Assembly: GCF_002937115.1 (NCBI RefSeq)
Contig: NZ_NHRY01000037.1
Span: 1-35,045, forward strand
Reading direction: 5' to 3'
From: Rhodopila globiformis
Lineage (GTDB): Bacteria > Pseudomonadota > Alphaproteobacteria > Acetobacterales > Acetobacteraceae
DNA length: 35,045 nt
The notes below the pieces were generated by a model that made no database searches, was not told the DNA's origin, and saw nothing but the letters and a program-made list of their open reading frames with translations. Both the position numbers and the translations under genes were made by a program. The stretch's first letter is position 1; each line of letters begins with the position of its first letter. Positions 1-8,417 of the stretch are shown here, piece after piece.

Positions 1-58
1 TGTGGTGGTGGCTGTGCGTCCCGGGATGGGGCGGTGGGGCTCATTCTACCTGTCATTT

Positions 59-262
59 AACACAGAGAAGAAATGAGGACCTCCGAGGGCCACGGAGACG
101 GTGCGACCCTGGATTGGCAACACTCCGACATCCGCCAGGCGAATGCATCCTGACAAAGCAATAACATCTTATGTTGAAACAATAACCTGGCGCTTCGCGC
201 GAAGCGCAACAAACTTCTTCTTCGTGGCCCTCCGTCATCCTCGTTCTTTCTCCGTGTTGAAA
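59..262. repeat. Imperfect palindromic intergenic repeat, about 200 bp
   Basis: Two imperfect inverted arms are seen, 59-96 (AACACAGAGAAGAAATGAGG and onward) and 218-260 (reverse complement AACACGGAGAAAGAACGAGG and onward). They share GAGGGCCACG-type blocks. Between them sits a short perfect palindrome GCGCTTCGCGCGAAGCGC near 191-208. No convincing gene lies in 1-492, and ORFs here look like composition artefacts. The ACGGAGAAAGAACGAGG type of repeat occurs between genes in many bacteria. Its role here is unknown. The element could fold into a long hairpin if transcribed. Confidence 0.55.
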
Positions 263-492
263 AATCCGCCGGACAAAACCGCACGGACCCCGGCCATCAG
301 CCACGGACGGCCATCCCGCCGCTCTTTCCCCTCCAAACGCCTTCCCATGCCCGAACCCGCCGAACAACGTCCGGACCACGATCTTCATGTCGAACGGAAC
401 CAGCCAGCACAACAGATCATGCCCCACGCCGTTTGCCCGCCGCCGCCGCGCCGCCCTACACTTCCACCCCAACGCCCGACGGGGAACCGGCC

Positions 493-1686
493 ATGAAGAT
501 CGCGCGCATCGAAACATTCCTGTTCGATCCCGGCACCGCCAAGAACCTGCTGTTCTGCCGCGTCGAAACCGACAGCGGCCTGCACGGCTGGGGCGAGGCC
601 TACGTCACCCCCGGCAAGGAACCCGTCATCGAGCACCTGCTGCGCCACCTCGCGCAGCACATCATCGGCCGCGACGCCTTCAGCATCCGCCACACCGCGC
701 AGGTGGTGTTCGAGGATTTCGCCATGCGCCGCACCTCGCTCGACCTGATGTCGGCCTGGAGCGCCATCGAGATCGCCCTGTGGGACATCGTCGCGAAGCA
801 CGCCAACCTGCCGCTGTACAACCTGCTCGGTGGCGCCAGCCGCGAACGGGTCAAGGTCTATGCCAACGGCTGGTCCAGCGGCACCGAAACCATTGAGCAG
901 AACGTCGAGCGCGCCGTGAAGGTCAAGGAAATGGGCTACACCGCGCTGAAATGGGACCCGTTCCCCGGCCCCTGGCGCAGCTTCATCCACCGCGAGGACG
1001 AGGACCACGTGGTGCGCTATGTCCGGGCCATGCGCCAGGCGCTGGGGCCCGACTTCACCCTGCTGGTCGAAGTCCACCGCCGCCTCGCGCCGATGCACGC
1101 CATCCGCGTCGGCCGCCGTATCGCCGAGTTCGACATCGGCTGGTACGAGGAACCCTGCCTGTGCGACAACATCGACCTCGTCGCCGAGGTCCGCCGCGCC
1201 CTGCCGATGCCGATCGTGACGGGGGAGGCGATCTATTCGAAGGAGGGGTTCGCCGCGGCGCTGGCGGCGCGGGCGGCCGACATCCTCAATCCTGACATCT
1301 GCAACTGCGGCGGCGTCAGCGCCATGCTCGACATCGCCGCCATGGCGCAGCCGCACGCGGTGGCCATCGCGCCCCACAACTATAACTCCACGCTTGTCGG
1401 CCTGGCCGCGACGGTGCACCTGTCGGCGCTGATCCCCAACTTCTGGATCGCCGAATGTTTCATCAATCTGCAACCGGCTTGCGACGCCATCGCGGCCGCG
1501 CCGCTGACCGTGCACGAGGGCTTCGTTGACCTGCCCACCACCCCCGGCCTCGGCATCGAGCTGGACGTCGAACGGCTGCGCGCGAAGCCGTACCGCGACA
1601 TGGGCCCACGCACGGGGCTGCGGTCGTACACCGAGGAATTCCCCCGCAAGCACTACGCCGTCGCGGCCACCCGCACGGGGTACTGA
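493..1686 (+). CDS. Enolase-superfamily (mandelate racemase/galactonate dehydratase-like) enzyme
   Basis: A 397-residue protein of the mandelate racemase/muconate lactonizing enzyme type. These enzymes abstract the alpha proton of a carboxylate and usually dehydrate sugar acids in the cytoplasm. Expected residues are visible: K153 in LKWDPF, metal ligands E193 (LVEVH, with H195), E219/E220 (WYEEPC) and E245 (TGEA), D268 (NPDICNCGG) paired with H295 (APHNYNS), and E321 (AECF). An N-terminal capping domain (about 1-115) precedes the barrel. The ATG at 493 is chosen because MKIARIETFLF is the usual family beginning; the upstream in-frame ATG at 433 adds a low-complexity Pro/Ala stretch. A transporter gene follows after 12 bases, suggesting uptake and use of a sugar acid. 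The exact substrate (galactonate, mannonate or other) cannot be read from the sequence. Confidence 0.9.
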   Translation: MKIARIETFLFDPGTAKNLLFCRVETDSGLHGWGEAYVTPGKEPVIEHLLRHLAQHIIGRDAFSIRHTAQVVFEDFAMRRTSLDLMSAWSAIEIALWDIVAKHANLPLYNLLGGASRERVKVYANGWSSGTETIEQNVERAVKVKEMGYTALKWDPFPGPWRSFIHREDEDHVVRYVRAMRQALGPDFTLLVEVHRRLAPMHAIRVGRRIAEFDIGWYEEPCLCDNIDLVAEVRRALPMPIVTGEAIYSKEGFAAALAARAADILNPDICNCGGVSAMLDIAAMAQPHAVAIAPHNYNSTLVGLAATVHLSALIPNFWIAECFINLQPACDAIAAAPLTVHEGFVDLPTTPGLGIELDVERLRAKPYRDMGPRTGLRSYTEEFPRKHYAVAATRTGY

Positions 1687-1698
1687 CCGCGGTCCTCG

Positions 1699-2895
1699 AT
1701 GAACGAGTGGCGGACGCTGCTGGCGGCGCCGCGCTTCCGCGCCTTCTTCCTGGCGTTGCTGTGCAACAACCTGGGCAGTTGGTGCGTCATCGCCGCCATG
1801 CCGATCCTGGTGGCCGAGCGGTTCGGCGCCGGGATGGTGCTGGTGGCCAGCCTCGCGCTGCGGATCCTGCCGAAGCTGCTGCTGGCGCCGCTGGCGGCCG
1901 GGCGGATGCGCCGCCTCGGCCCGGCGCGGCTGGCCAGCACGGCGATGCTGCTGATGGCGGCACTGACCGCGGCGCTGCCCTGGTGCGGCAGCCTGGCGCT
2001 GCTGGAAATCGTCATCGCCGCCATCGGCACGCTGGACCTGTTCATCATGCCCGGGCTGCTGACGCTGCGCGTACCGGTCACGCCGGCGGGGCTGGAGATG
2101 GCGGGCAACACGCTGTGCTCGGTGGCGGACCGGGCGGCCAAGGTGGCGGGACCGGCGCTCGGCGGCCTGGCGGTGCTGGCCGGGTTTGGTCCGGCTTTCG
2201 CCGGTTTCGCGCTGCTGACCGCGGCCTCGGCGGTGCCGGTTGCCCGGCTGTCGGGAATCGCGGCCGGGTCCGACACGCCGCGCGGCAGCCTCTGGCCGGT
2301 CCTGGCGGCCATCCGGGCCGATCGGCAGGTGGCCGGGCTGGTGATTACGAGCGTGACGTATCTGGTGATGCTGGGTGGGCTGCGGCCGTTCCTGTTCTGG
2401 GCGAACAGCGATTGGTACGGCGCCTCCGACACCGCCTGGACCTGGCTGCTGGCGGCGCAGGGCGCGGGCGCGCTGATCGGCGCGCTGGTCTCGGCGCCGG
2501 TCGTGCCCCGCCTGTCGCGCCGGATGTCGGCCTACCGGCTGAGCCTGCTGACCGGCCTGGCCGAGGGCGCGATGCATCTGCTGCTGCTGGTGGCGACAAG
2601 CAGCGCGCAGGCGATCGCCATCCTGGCGCTGGCGGGCATTCCGGAGATCGTCTCGACCGCCGCCTGGTTCACCGCCATCCAGGTGCGGCTGCCGGCGGCG
2701 CAGCAGGGCGGTTTCTACACCGTCATGGCGCCGCTGTGGGACCTGGCGTTCGCGCTGGGCATCGCCTCGGCCGCGCTGCATGCGCGGGGCGTGCTGCCGC
2801 TGTCCGGCTACTGGGCCCTGGTGTCGCTGACCGCGACGCTGCCGCTGCTGCCGTTGCTGGCGTGGGAGGCGCCGCGGCGCGCGAGGGCGACATGA
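1699..2895 (+). CDS. MFS transporter
   Basis: A 398-residue, very hydrophobic protein with about 12 predicted membrane segments, the standard size of a major facilitator superfamily carrier in the inner membrane. It begins MNEWRTLLAAPRFRAFFLA, a typical cytoplasmic start before helix 1 for this group. Long Ala/Leu/Gly helices follow, with a Pro/Arg-rich cytoplasmic loop near the middle. The start lies 12 bases after the enolase-type gene and no terminator is seen between them, so the two probably share a transcript. By context it could move the sugar acid or its product. Many members of this subgroup are exporters, so direction and substrate are open. Confidence 0.85.
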   Translation: MNEWRTLLAAPRFRAFFLALLCNNLGSWCVIAAMPILVAERFGAGMVLVASLALRILPKLLLAPLAAGRMRRLGPARLASTAMLLMAALTAALPWCGSLALLEIVIAAIGTLDLFIMPGLLTLRVPVTPAGLEMAGNTLCSVADRAAKVAGPALGGLAVLAGFGPAFAGFALLTAASAVPVARLSGIAAGSDTPRGSLWPVLAAIRADRQVAGLVITSVTYLVMLGGLRPFLFWANSDWYGASDTAWTWLLAAQGAGALIGALVSAPVVPRLSRRMSAYRLSLLTGLAEGAMHLLLLVATSSAQAIAILALAGIPEIVSTAAWFTAIQVRLPAAQQGGFYTVMAPLWDLAFALGIASAALHARGVLPLSGYWALVSLTATLPLLPLLAWEAPRRARAT

Positions 2896-2964
2896 TGCCT
2901 GGCCAGCATGAAAATGTAGTCTCGCAGGCGCTGAAGGTCGGGCGGTGCAAGGTCGTCTCTCTAT

Positions 2965-3217
2965 CGTCATGGCCGGGACACGCCCTACGCAATGCACACA
3001 TCCTGGAAACGAGTCGGAAATGACCGTAAAATCAAGTGCTTGCCTGGGCGCCAAGAGCGTTCCCCCATCGTCATGGCCCGGCTTGTCCGGGCCACCTGTC
3101 GCGGCACAGGTGCTGGAATAGGTGGCCCGGACAAGCCGGGCCATGACGAAAGGGAAACGCCGCGGCGGACCGTTTCCGAGATGTGTGCATCCCGTAGGGA
3201 CACGCCCGGCCATGACG
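2965..3217. repeat. Palindromic interspersed repeat, family B copy 1
   Basis: A 253-bp element whose ends are CGTCATGGCCGGGACACG and its near reverse complement. A central hairpin (3069-3148) has arms CGTCATGGCCCGGCTTGTCC and the reverse complement. Between end and centre lies a non-palindromic arm with TTCCGAC/GTCGGAA-type text and AAATCAAGTGCTTGCC. It is nearly identical, in opposite orientation, to 10626-10869. The short ORFs that cross it on both strands are artefacts of the palindromes. No protein-coding capacity is seen. Confidence 0.85.
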
Positions 3218-3298
3218 GAGAGGCAACGGCTGCCGCCATTTTTCGTTATCGCGGTGCCAGCGCCGCTGGTTGATTAACCCTGAAGCAAAACGCCTCTG

Positions 3299-4912
3299 TT
3301 ACGGGCGCATGCCGAACGCACTGGGGCCGGGCGTGCGCAGCGGCGCTGCGAGGTTGGCGAAGTCGCACAGCAGCCGGCGAGTATCGCGCGGGTCGATCAC
3401 CTCGTCCACCCAGAACGCCTCGGCCGTGCGCAGCGGTGAGCGCAGGCGGTTCAACCGTTCCTCGATTTCCGCCAGCTTCGCGTCCGGATCTTCCGCCGCG
3501 TCGATTTCGGCACGGTAGGCCGCTTCAATGCCGCCTTCCAGCGGCAGGGAGCCCCAGCTTGCCGACGGCCAGGCATAGCGCAGGCACAGGTGCCCGACCG
3601 GCTGGTGGCCCAGGCCGCCGACGCCGTAGCAGTTGCGCACGACGATGCTGCACCAGGGCACCGTCGTCTGGTTGATCGCCGCCAGCGCCCGCACGCCCCA
3701 GCGGATCACCGCGGTGCTCTCGGCTTTCAGGCCGACCTGGAAGCCTGGGCAGTCCACCAGGTGGACAACCGGCAGGTGGAAGGTCTGCGCCATGTCGACG
3801 AAGCGGACGATCTTGCTGCACGCATCCGCCGTCCAGGCGCCGCCGTCGAACAGCGGGTCCCCCGCCATCACCGCAACCGGCCAGCCGTCGAGACGCGCGA
3901 AGCCGGTGATGATCGAGCGTCCGAACAGCGCGCCCATCTCGAAGAAGCTGTCCTTGTCAACCAGCGCGCCGATGATCCGGCGCATGTGATAGGCCTGCTT
4001 CTTCGACTTCGGGATCACTGAGATCAGGGCTTCATCCCGCCGGTTCGGGTTGTCCCAGCCGCGCACGCGCGGCGGCAGGTCGTGGATCGACCCGGGCAGG
4101 TACGACAGGAACCGCCGTGTCGCCTCGAACGCCTCGTCCTCGGTATCGACCGCGTGGTCCACGGCGCCGCATTGCAGCTGGATCTGCCAGCCGCCCAGTT
4201 CCTGCTTGGTGCGCGGCTCGCCCAGCCGTTCCACCACCGGCGGGCCGGCGACGAACACCGCGGCGATTTCCTTGACCATCACCGAGTAATGCGCCGCCAC
4301 CAGCCGCGCCGCCCCCAGTCCGGCGACCGAACCAAGCCCCAGCCCGACCACCGGCACCTGCGACATCTGGTTGGCCACCAGGTCGAACGAGGTGGTTTCG
4401 GTCAGCCCGCCCGGCAGGTTCGCCCGTCCGGTGGTTTCGATCGTCTTGACCGAGCCGCCGCCGCCCGAGCCCTCGATCAGCCGGATCAGCGGCATGCGGA
4501 ACTGGGTGGCGATTTCCTCCGACATCTTGGGCTTGCCCTTGATCGAGGCATCGGCGGACCCGCCGCGCAGCGTGAAATCGTCGCCGGCGACGACCACCGG
4601 GCGGTTATCGATGGTGCCGCGGCCGAACACGCAGTTGGCCGGCGTGAAGGCGACGATGTTGCCGTGCGCGTCGTAGGTTGCCTTGCCGGCGATGCTGCCG
4701 ATTTCCCTGAAGCTGCCGTGGTCGAGCAGGCGATCGATCCGTTCCCGCACCGTCAGCCGTCCGCCGGCGTGCTGGCGGGCGACGCGTTCGGTGCCGCCAA
4801 GTTCGCGGGCAAGCCGCTGGCGTTCGCGCAGTTCGGCGAGTTCCGGCTCCCAGCCGACGGCGGAGGCATGCATGGGCTGAGCGGGGGTTTCGGTCACGTT
4901 GTCGTCGGCCAT
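3299..4912 (-). CDS. Acyl-CoA carboxylase carboxyltransferase (beta) subunit
   Basis: A 537-residue carboxyltransferase of the propionyl-/methylmalonyl-/methylcrotonyl-CoA carboxylase beta type, which moves CO2 from biotin to an acyl-CoA. Two crotonase-like halves are visible. The N-half has a glycine-rich oxyanion stretch (EGSGGGGSVKT) and FTLRGGSADASIKGK. The C-half has MAGDPLFDGGAWTADA and the HLVDCPGFQVG/KAES region. A basic charged N-terminal segment (ERQRLARELGG) is typical. AGGAA sits upstream of the ATG. No biotin carboxylase or biotin carrier gene lies nearby, so the partner alpha subunit must be encoded elsewhere. Substrate preference cannot be assigned; a methylcrotonyl- or geranyl-CoA type is also possible. 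Confidence 0.88.
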   Translation of the reverse strand: MADDNVTETPAQPMHASAVGWEPELAELRERQRLARELGGTERVARQHAGGRLTVRERIDRLLDHGSFREIGSIAGKATYDAHGNIVAFTPANCVFGRGTIDNRPVVVAGDDFTLRGGSADASIKGKPKMSEEIATQFRMPLIRLIEGSGGGGSVKTIETTGRANLPGGLTETTSFDLVANQMSQVPVVGLGLGSVAGLGAARLVAAHYSVMVKEIAAVFVAGPPVVERLGEPRTKQELGGWQIQLQCGAVDHAVDTEDEAFEATRRFLSYLPGSIHDLPPRVRGWDNPNRRDEALISVIPKSKKQAYHMRRIIGALVDKDSFFEMGALFGRSIITGFARLDGWPVAVMAGDPLFDGGAWTADACSKIVRFVDMAQTFHLPVVHLVDCPGFQVGLKAESTAVIRWGVRALAAINQTTVPWCSIVVRNCYGVGGLGHQPVGHLCLRYAWPSASWGSLPLEGGIEAAYRAEIDAAEDPDAKLAEIEERLNRLRSPLRTAEAFWVDEVIDPRDTRRLLCDFANLAAPLRTPGPSAFGMRP

Positions 4913-5120
4913 GCGTTTCCTGTCGGATCGTTCTTGCAGCGAATGCTGGCTGGTAGGCTATGGGCGATCCCGAGGCTATGCAACCGGCCGGGCTGTCAGG
5001 CCGCACGCGATGGCGGCGGGTCGAGGCGCCGACGTTGCGCCCGGGTACAGCGCGTCGGGCGCGCCCCGCATGACGAGCGGACAGCAATGCGGGTGATCGT
5101 GCCGCTTGACGAGGCCCAGA

Positions 5121-5142
5121 AATGTAGCAACATACCTACATT
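5121..5142. promoter_or_regulatory. Operator-like palindrome upstream of the toxin-antitoxin pair
   Basis: AATGTAG and CTACATT form a perfect 7-bp inverted repeat with an 8-base spacer, 25 bases before the antitoxin start. Phd/YefM and VapB antitoxins bind short palindromes in their own promoters, so this is a likely autoregulatory site. That role is inferred from position and symmetry only. Confidence 0.5.
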
Positions 5143-5167
5143 CATTTCACCCCATGCGGGCCACGTC

Positions 5168-5425
5168 ATGACCATAACCACGATCTCTAGCCGAGAGTTC
5201 AACCAGGACACGAGTCGCGCCAAGAAGGCCGCCGCGAACGGCCCTGTATTCATCACCGACCGCGGCACGCCGGCTCATGTGCTGCTCACCATCGCGGACT
5301 ATCGGCGCCTGGCTTCGGGAGGGGACAGCATCATCGAACGGTTGGGCTTGCCGCCAGGCATCGAGGACGTCGAACTGGAGGTCACGGCCCGGCGCGATCT
5401 CGCATGCGCGGCCGATTTCACCTGA
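5168..5425 (+). CDS. Phd/YefM-type antitoxin
   Basis: An 85-residue protein. Its N-terminal half matches the Phd/YefM fold: ISSREFNQDTSRAKKAA, then PVFITDRGTPAHVLLTIADY, the usual dimerising DNA-binding domain. The remaining C-terminal tail (after about residue 55) would wrap the toxin. The start at 5168 is chosen because the family begins directly at the M-x-ITTISSREF strand; the frame is open further upstream but only as out-of-frame text over the carboxylase gene. The stop overlaps the toxin start by one base, so the pair is translationally coupled. It likely neutralises the PIN toxin and represses the operon through the palindrome at 5121-5142. Confidence 0.88.
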   Translation: MTITTISSREFNQDTSRAKKAAANGPVFITDRGTPAHVLLTIADYRRLASGGDSIIERLGLPPGIEDVELEVTARRDLACAADFT

Positions 5426-5853
5426 TGTTCCTGCTCGATACCAACGTCGTTTCCGAGTTGCGCAAGGCACGTGCCGGCAAGGCCGATCAAAACGTGACGA
5501 CGTGGGTGCAGACGGTTCCGGCCGGCGGTCTTTTTCTTTCGACGATCGTGGTCCAGGAACTGGAGATTGGCGTGTTGCTGGCTGAGCGTCGCGACCCGAG
5601 GCAGGGATCACTCCTGCGTGCCTGGCTGGACGAATATGTACTGCCGGCGTTTGCCGGACGCATCCTGCCTGTTGATACGATCGTAGCACGGCGCAGTGCA
5701 GCCCTGCATGTCCCTGATCCGCGGCCGGTTCGGGACGGGCTGATCGCGGCGACGGCGCTGGTTCATGGCATGACGGTTGTGACCCGCAACATCGGCGACT
5801 TTGCCGCTACCGGCGTGCCACTGCTGAATCCGTGGGATGATCCGCTGGCGTGA
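5425..5853 (+). CDS. vapC: VapC-type PIN-domain toxin (ribonuclease)
   Basis: A 142-residue PIN-domain protein starting MFLLDTNVVSELRK. The conserved acidic metal-binding residues of PIN nucleases are present: D5, E45 (VVQELEIG), D104 (PVRDGLIAA) and D125 (RNIGDF). VapC toxins cleave tRNA or rRNA and block translation when their antitoxin is lost. The ATG at 5425 overlaps the antitoxin stop (TGATG) and puts LLDTN right at the start as in the family; an in-frame ATG at 5404 would add seven residues and is less likely. The domain looks complete and active. The antitoxin is Phd-like rather than AbrB-like VapB, a frequent combination. Confidence 0.88.
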   Translation: MFLLDTNVVSELRKARAGKADQNVTTWVQTVPAGGLFLSTIVVQELEIGVLLAERRDPRQGSLLRAWLDEYVLPAFAGRILPVDTIVARRSAALHVPDPRPVRDGLIAATALVHGMTVVTRNIGDFAATGVPLLNPWDDPLA

Positions 5854-5899
5854 TGGCCTGAGATTATCCACTTACGTCCGGGCGCCGTGGAAACTCGGA

Positions 5900-6562
5900 C
5901 AGCGGCACAGGTCTCGGACCTCTGTCACCGGCACCCTGCGTACCCTGAAGATCATGCGCGCCGGCATCCAGGCGGACGGCCTGTCGGCCGAGGAGCTGAG
6001 GGGCGAGCTGTTGCAACTCGCTCGGTACGGCCGGGTGCTGGTGCTGTTGGACGCCTGCCATTCCGGCGCCATGACGATGAACGACGCGGGGATCACGCTG
6101 GACGCCGACGCGCTGCGCATTGGCCTCGCGGCGGCGAACGTGACGGTGCTGACCTCCTCCAGCGGCAGCGAAACCTCGCAGAAGCGCGACGCTTGGCAGC
6201 ACGGCCCCTTCACTACAGCAGACCGCAGGTTAGTTGGGACGCAGACGGCCTGTCTTCATCGTCATGGCCCGGCTTGTCCGGGCCACCTATTCCAGCACGT
6301 GTGCCGCGACAGGTGGCCCGGACAAGCCGGGCCATGACGAGTGAGGTGCGCCGTCGCCGTGTCTCAACCAACCTGCGGTCTGCTGTAAGGTGCTGCTCGA
6401 CGCATTCAACGATCCCGCGGTCGACACCAACCGCAACGGGCTGATCAGCACCACCGGCCTGGCGAACGACCTCGCCAAACGGGTCCCGGCGCTGACCGAC
6501 GGCGCGCAGACGCCGGGCATGGAGATCCGCTTCGACTCGCCCTGTTTGCCAGCGGGTCGTAG
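5900..6562 (+). pseudogene. Caspase-like (peptidase C14) gene remnant, truncated and split by a MITE
   Basis: The frame entering from about 5900 reads LSAEELRGELLQLARYGRV then VLVLLDACHSGAM, the region around the catalytic Cys (codon 6056-6058) of bacterial caspase-like peptidases. The 5' part, including the catalytic His, is missing; the frame runs back into the vapC end. The coding sequence is cut at 6214-6387 by a family A element. Deleting 6216-6387 joins HGPFT to KVLLDAFNDPAV in frame. Near 6540 a likely one-base loss (three C where four would give DSPLFASGS and a stop at 6560-6562) shifts the end. It is therefore a dead gene with three lesions. The expected C-terminal wording is from memory of the family and is an inference. 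Confidence 0.75.
6214..6387. mobile_element. MITE-like element, family A copy 1, TA target
   Basis: Bounded by TA at 6214-6215 and 6386-6387. The ends are inverted repeats of about 27 bp: TACAGCAGACCGCAGGTTAG at left, and at right the reverse complement reads TACAGCAGACCGCAGGTTGG. Inside is a long palindrome with arms CGTCATGGCCCGGCTTGTCC. It has no coding capacity. The interrupted caspase-like frame is restored exactly when one TA plus the element is removed, so TA is a target duplication. TA duplication is a hallmark of IS630/Tc1-mariner transposases; the mobilising transposase is not in this window. Confidence 0.9.
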
Positions 6563-6715
6563 GCGGCGGGAACGCACATGCTTGTTTTCAGTATCAACAG
6601 GACAGCGGACTCCCGCAGGATACCGCCAGCACCGTCACTGGCGGGTAGGCGCCCGCCGCGGTTTCGGCTAAATTCCGACGGATAGCGGCCATGGCACTTT
6701 CCGGAACTGAACGAC

Positions 6716-7207
6716 ATGCCCGACTCAATCGATACCTTACCGCCGCCTCCGGCGCGTAACCTGTACGAGACGGACGAGCACGCCTGGATCGCCGCTCAGA
6801 TTGCCGCATTGGCGGCGCAGGACTACAGCCGTCTCGACCGCGCCAGCCTGATTGAATACCTGACCGAGATGACCATTCGCGACCGCCGTGAACTGAAGTC
6901 GCGGCTGACTGTCCTGCTGCTGCATCTCCTGAAGATTCGAGTCCAGCCGGAGAGGCTGACCCGGAGCTGGATCAGCACCATTCTCGAACAGCAAAGCGAA
7001 ATTCGCTCGATCATCGACGGCATCCCAAGCCTGGGGCGGCAGGCGGACACCATCGCCATATCCGCCTTTCCGGACGCGCTGCGGCGGGCGGCACGGGAAA
7101 CCGGTGTGCCGGCCGCCAAATTTCCCACGACGTTGCCCTGGACAGTGGCCGAGGCTCTGGCCTTCGACCCGCCGGACCCTCCCGTGCGGCAAGACCGGCG
7201 CCGCTGA
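6716..7207 (+). CDS. DUF29 family protein
   Basis: A 163-residue protein with the DUF29 signature: NLYETDEHAWIAAQIAAL near the start, IEYLTEM in place of the usual LAEEI, RDRRELKSRLTVLLLHLLK, and RLTRSWISTILEQQSEIRSII, ending with FPTTLPWTVAEALAF. DUF29 proteins are small, alpha-helical, often multicopy in alphaproteobacteria and cyanobacteria, and without a defined function. The ATG at 6716 is a good fit because the family starts about 14 residues before the YETD motif. It stands alone between the caspase remnant and an acyl-CoA dehydrogenase. The Pro-rich N-terminus and basic tail (PPVRQDRRR) are not conserved features. Confidence 0.85.
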   Translation: MPDSIDTLPPPPARNLYETDEHAWIAAQIAALAAQDYSRLDRASLIEYLTEMTIRDRRELKSRLTVLLLHLLKIRVQPERLTRSWISTILEQQSEIRSIIDGIPSLGRQADTIAISAFPDALRRAARETGVPAAKFPTTLPWTVAEALAFDPPDPPVRQDRRR

Positions 7208-7280
7208 TGCGCGGCGTGATGGACCGGACCTGCGGCCAAGTGTAAACGCTCGGCAAACACCCACAGCGAGGCCGATCACC

Positions 7281-8417
7281 ATGCCCGACACCGTCTCCCC
7301 GCACGGCGACACGCTGATCATCGACATGGTCCGCCGCTTCTCCGAGGAACGCCTCGCCCCGCTGGCGGCCGAACGCGAGAAGCAGAAGCGGATCGAGCCG
7401 GAGATCATCGCCGAACTCGGGGAACTCGGCGTGTTCGGCGCCACCACCCCGGCGGAGTGGGACGGCAGCGAGATCGATCCCGTCACCTACGCCCTGCTGC
7501 TGGAGGAAATCGCCGCCGGCGACGGCTCGATCTCCACCATGGTGTCGGTGCACAACTCCCCCACCTGCATCGTCGTCAACAACTTCGGCACCGACGCGCA
7601 GAAGGACCGCTGGCTGCGCAAGCTGGCCACCGGGGAGCATGTCGGCTCCTTCGGCCTGACCGAGCCGCAGGCCGGGTCGGACGCCTCGAACCTCAAGACC
7701 CGCGCGGTGAAGAAGGGCGACCGCTACGTCGTCAACGGCTCCAAGCAGTTCATCAGCAACGCGGCGCACCCGGGCAGCCTGGTGTTCTTCGCCGTGACCG
7801 ATCCCGCCGCCGGCAAGAAGGGGCTGTCCGCCTTCATCATCGACAAGACCCACCCCGGCTTCTCGGTCGCCCGGGTCGAGGAGAAGCTCGGCCAGAAAGC
7901 CTCCGACACCTGCGCGCTCAGCTTCGACGACATGGAAGTGCCGGAAGACCAGCGCATCGGCGCGGAAGGCGAGGGCTACAAGATCGCCCTCTCCACCCTG
8001 GAAAGCGGCCGCATCGGCATCGCCGCGCAGAGCGTCGGCATGGCCCGCGCCGCGCTCGACTACGCCGTCGGCTACGCCCGGGAACGCAAGGCGTTCGGCA
8101 GTTCCATCATCGACTTCCAGGCCGTCGGCTTCCGCCTGGCCGAGGCCAAGACCCGCCTGGAAGCCGCCCGCCAACTGACGCTGTACGCCGCCCGCCTCAA
8201 GGCCGAGGGCCGCCCCTCGCTGGAAGCCGCCTGCATGGCCAAGCTGTTTGCCTCCGAGGCCGCCGAGGCGGTCTGCACCGCGTCGATCCAGACCCTGGGC
8301 GGCTACGGCTTCCTCGCCGACTACCCGGTGGAGCGCATCTACCGCGATGTCCGCGTCTGCCAGATCTATGAAGGAACCTCCGACGTGCAGAAACTGATCC
8401 TGCAGCGCATGCTCTGA
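7281..8417 (+). CDS. Acyl-CoA dehydrogenase
   Basis: A 378-residue FAD enzyme that oxidises acyl-CoA to enoyl-CoA in fatty or branched-chain acid breakdown. The three-domain layout is clear: an N-terminal helical domain (LIIDMVRRFSEERLAPLA), the middle beta domain with FGLTEPQAGSDASNLKT and KQFISNA, and a C-terminal helical domain with GIAAQSVGMARAALDYA and FGSSIIDFQAVGFRLAE. It ends in IYEGTSDVQKLIL, where E364 occupies the catalytic base position. The start at 7281 gives the usual length; the open frame upstream is out-of-frame DUF29 text. The stop overlaps the next start by one base, so the downstream HyfI-like gene is probably co-translated. Confidence 0.92.
   Translation: MPDTVSPHGDTLIIDMVRRFSEERLAPLAAEREKQKRIEPEIIAELGELGVFGATTPAEWDGSEIDPVTYALLLEEIAAGDGSISTMVSVHNSPTCIVVNNFGTDAQKDRWLRKLATGEHVGSFGLTEPQAGSDASNLKTRAVKKGDRYVVNGSKQFISNAAHPGSLVFFAVTDPAAGKKGLSAFIIDKTHPGFSVARVEEKLGQKASDTCALSFDDMEVPEDQRIGAEGEGYKIALSTLESGRIGIAAQSVGMARAALDYAVGYARERKAFGSSIIDFQAVGFRLAEAKTRLEAARQLTLYAARLKAEGRPSLEAACMAKLFASEAAEAVCTASIQTLGGYGFLADYPVERIYRDVRVCQIYEGTSDVQKLILQRML

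Noticed and set aside
385..3213. A 942-codon minus-strand open frame
   Set aside because: It lies antisense to the enolase-type and MFS genes and reads as Arg/Gln/Gly-rich text without motifs, typical of high-GC shadow frames.
2985..3273. Repeated short ORFs such as MARLVRAT...PDKPGHD in several places
   Set aside because: They are translations of the palindromic repeats, appear on both strands and have no ribosome sites.
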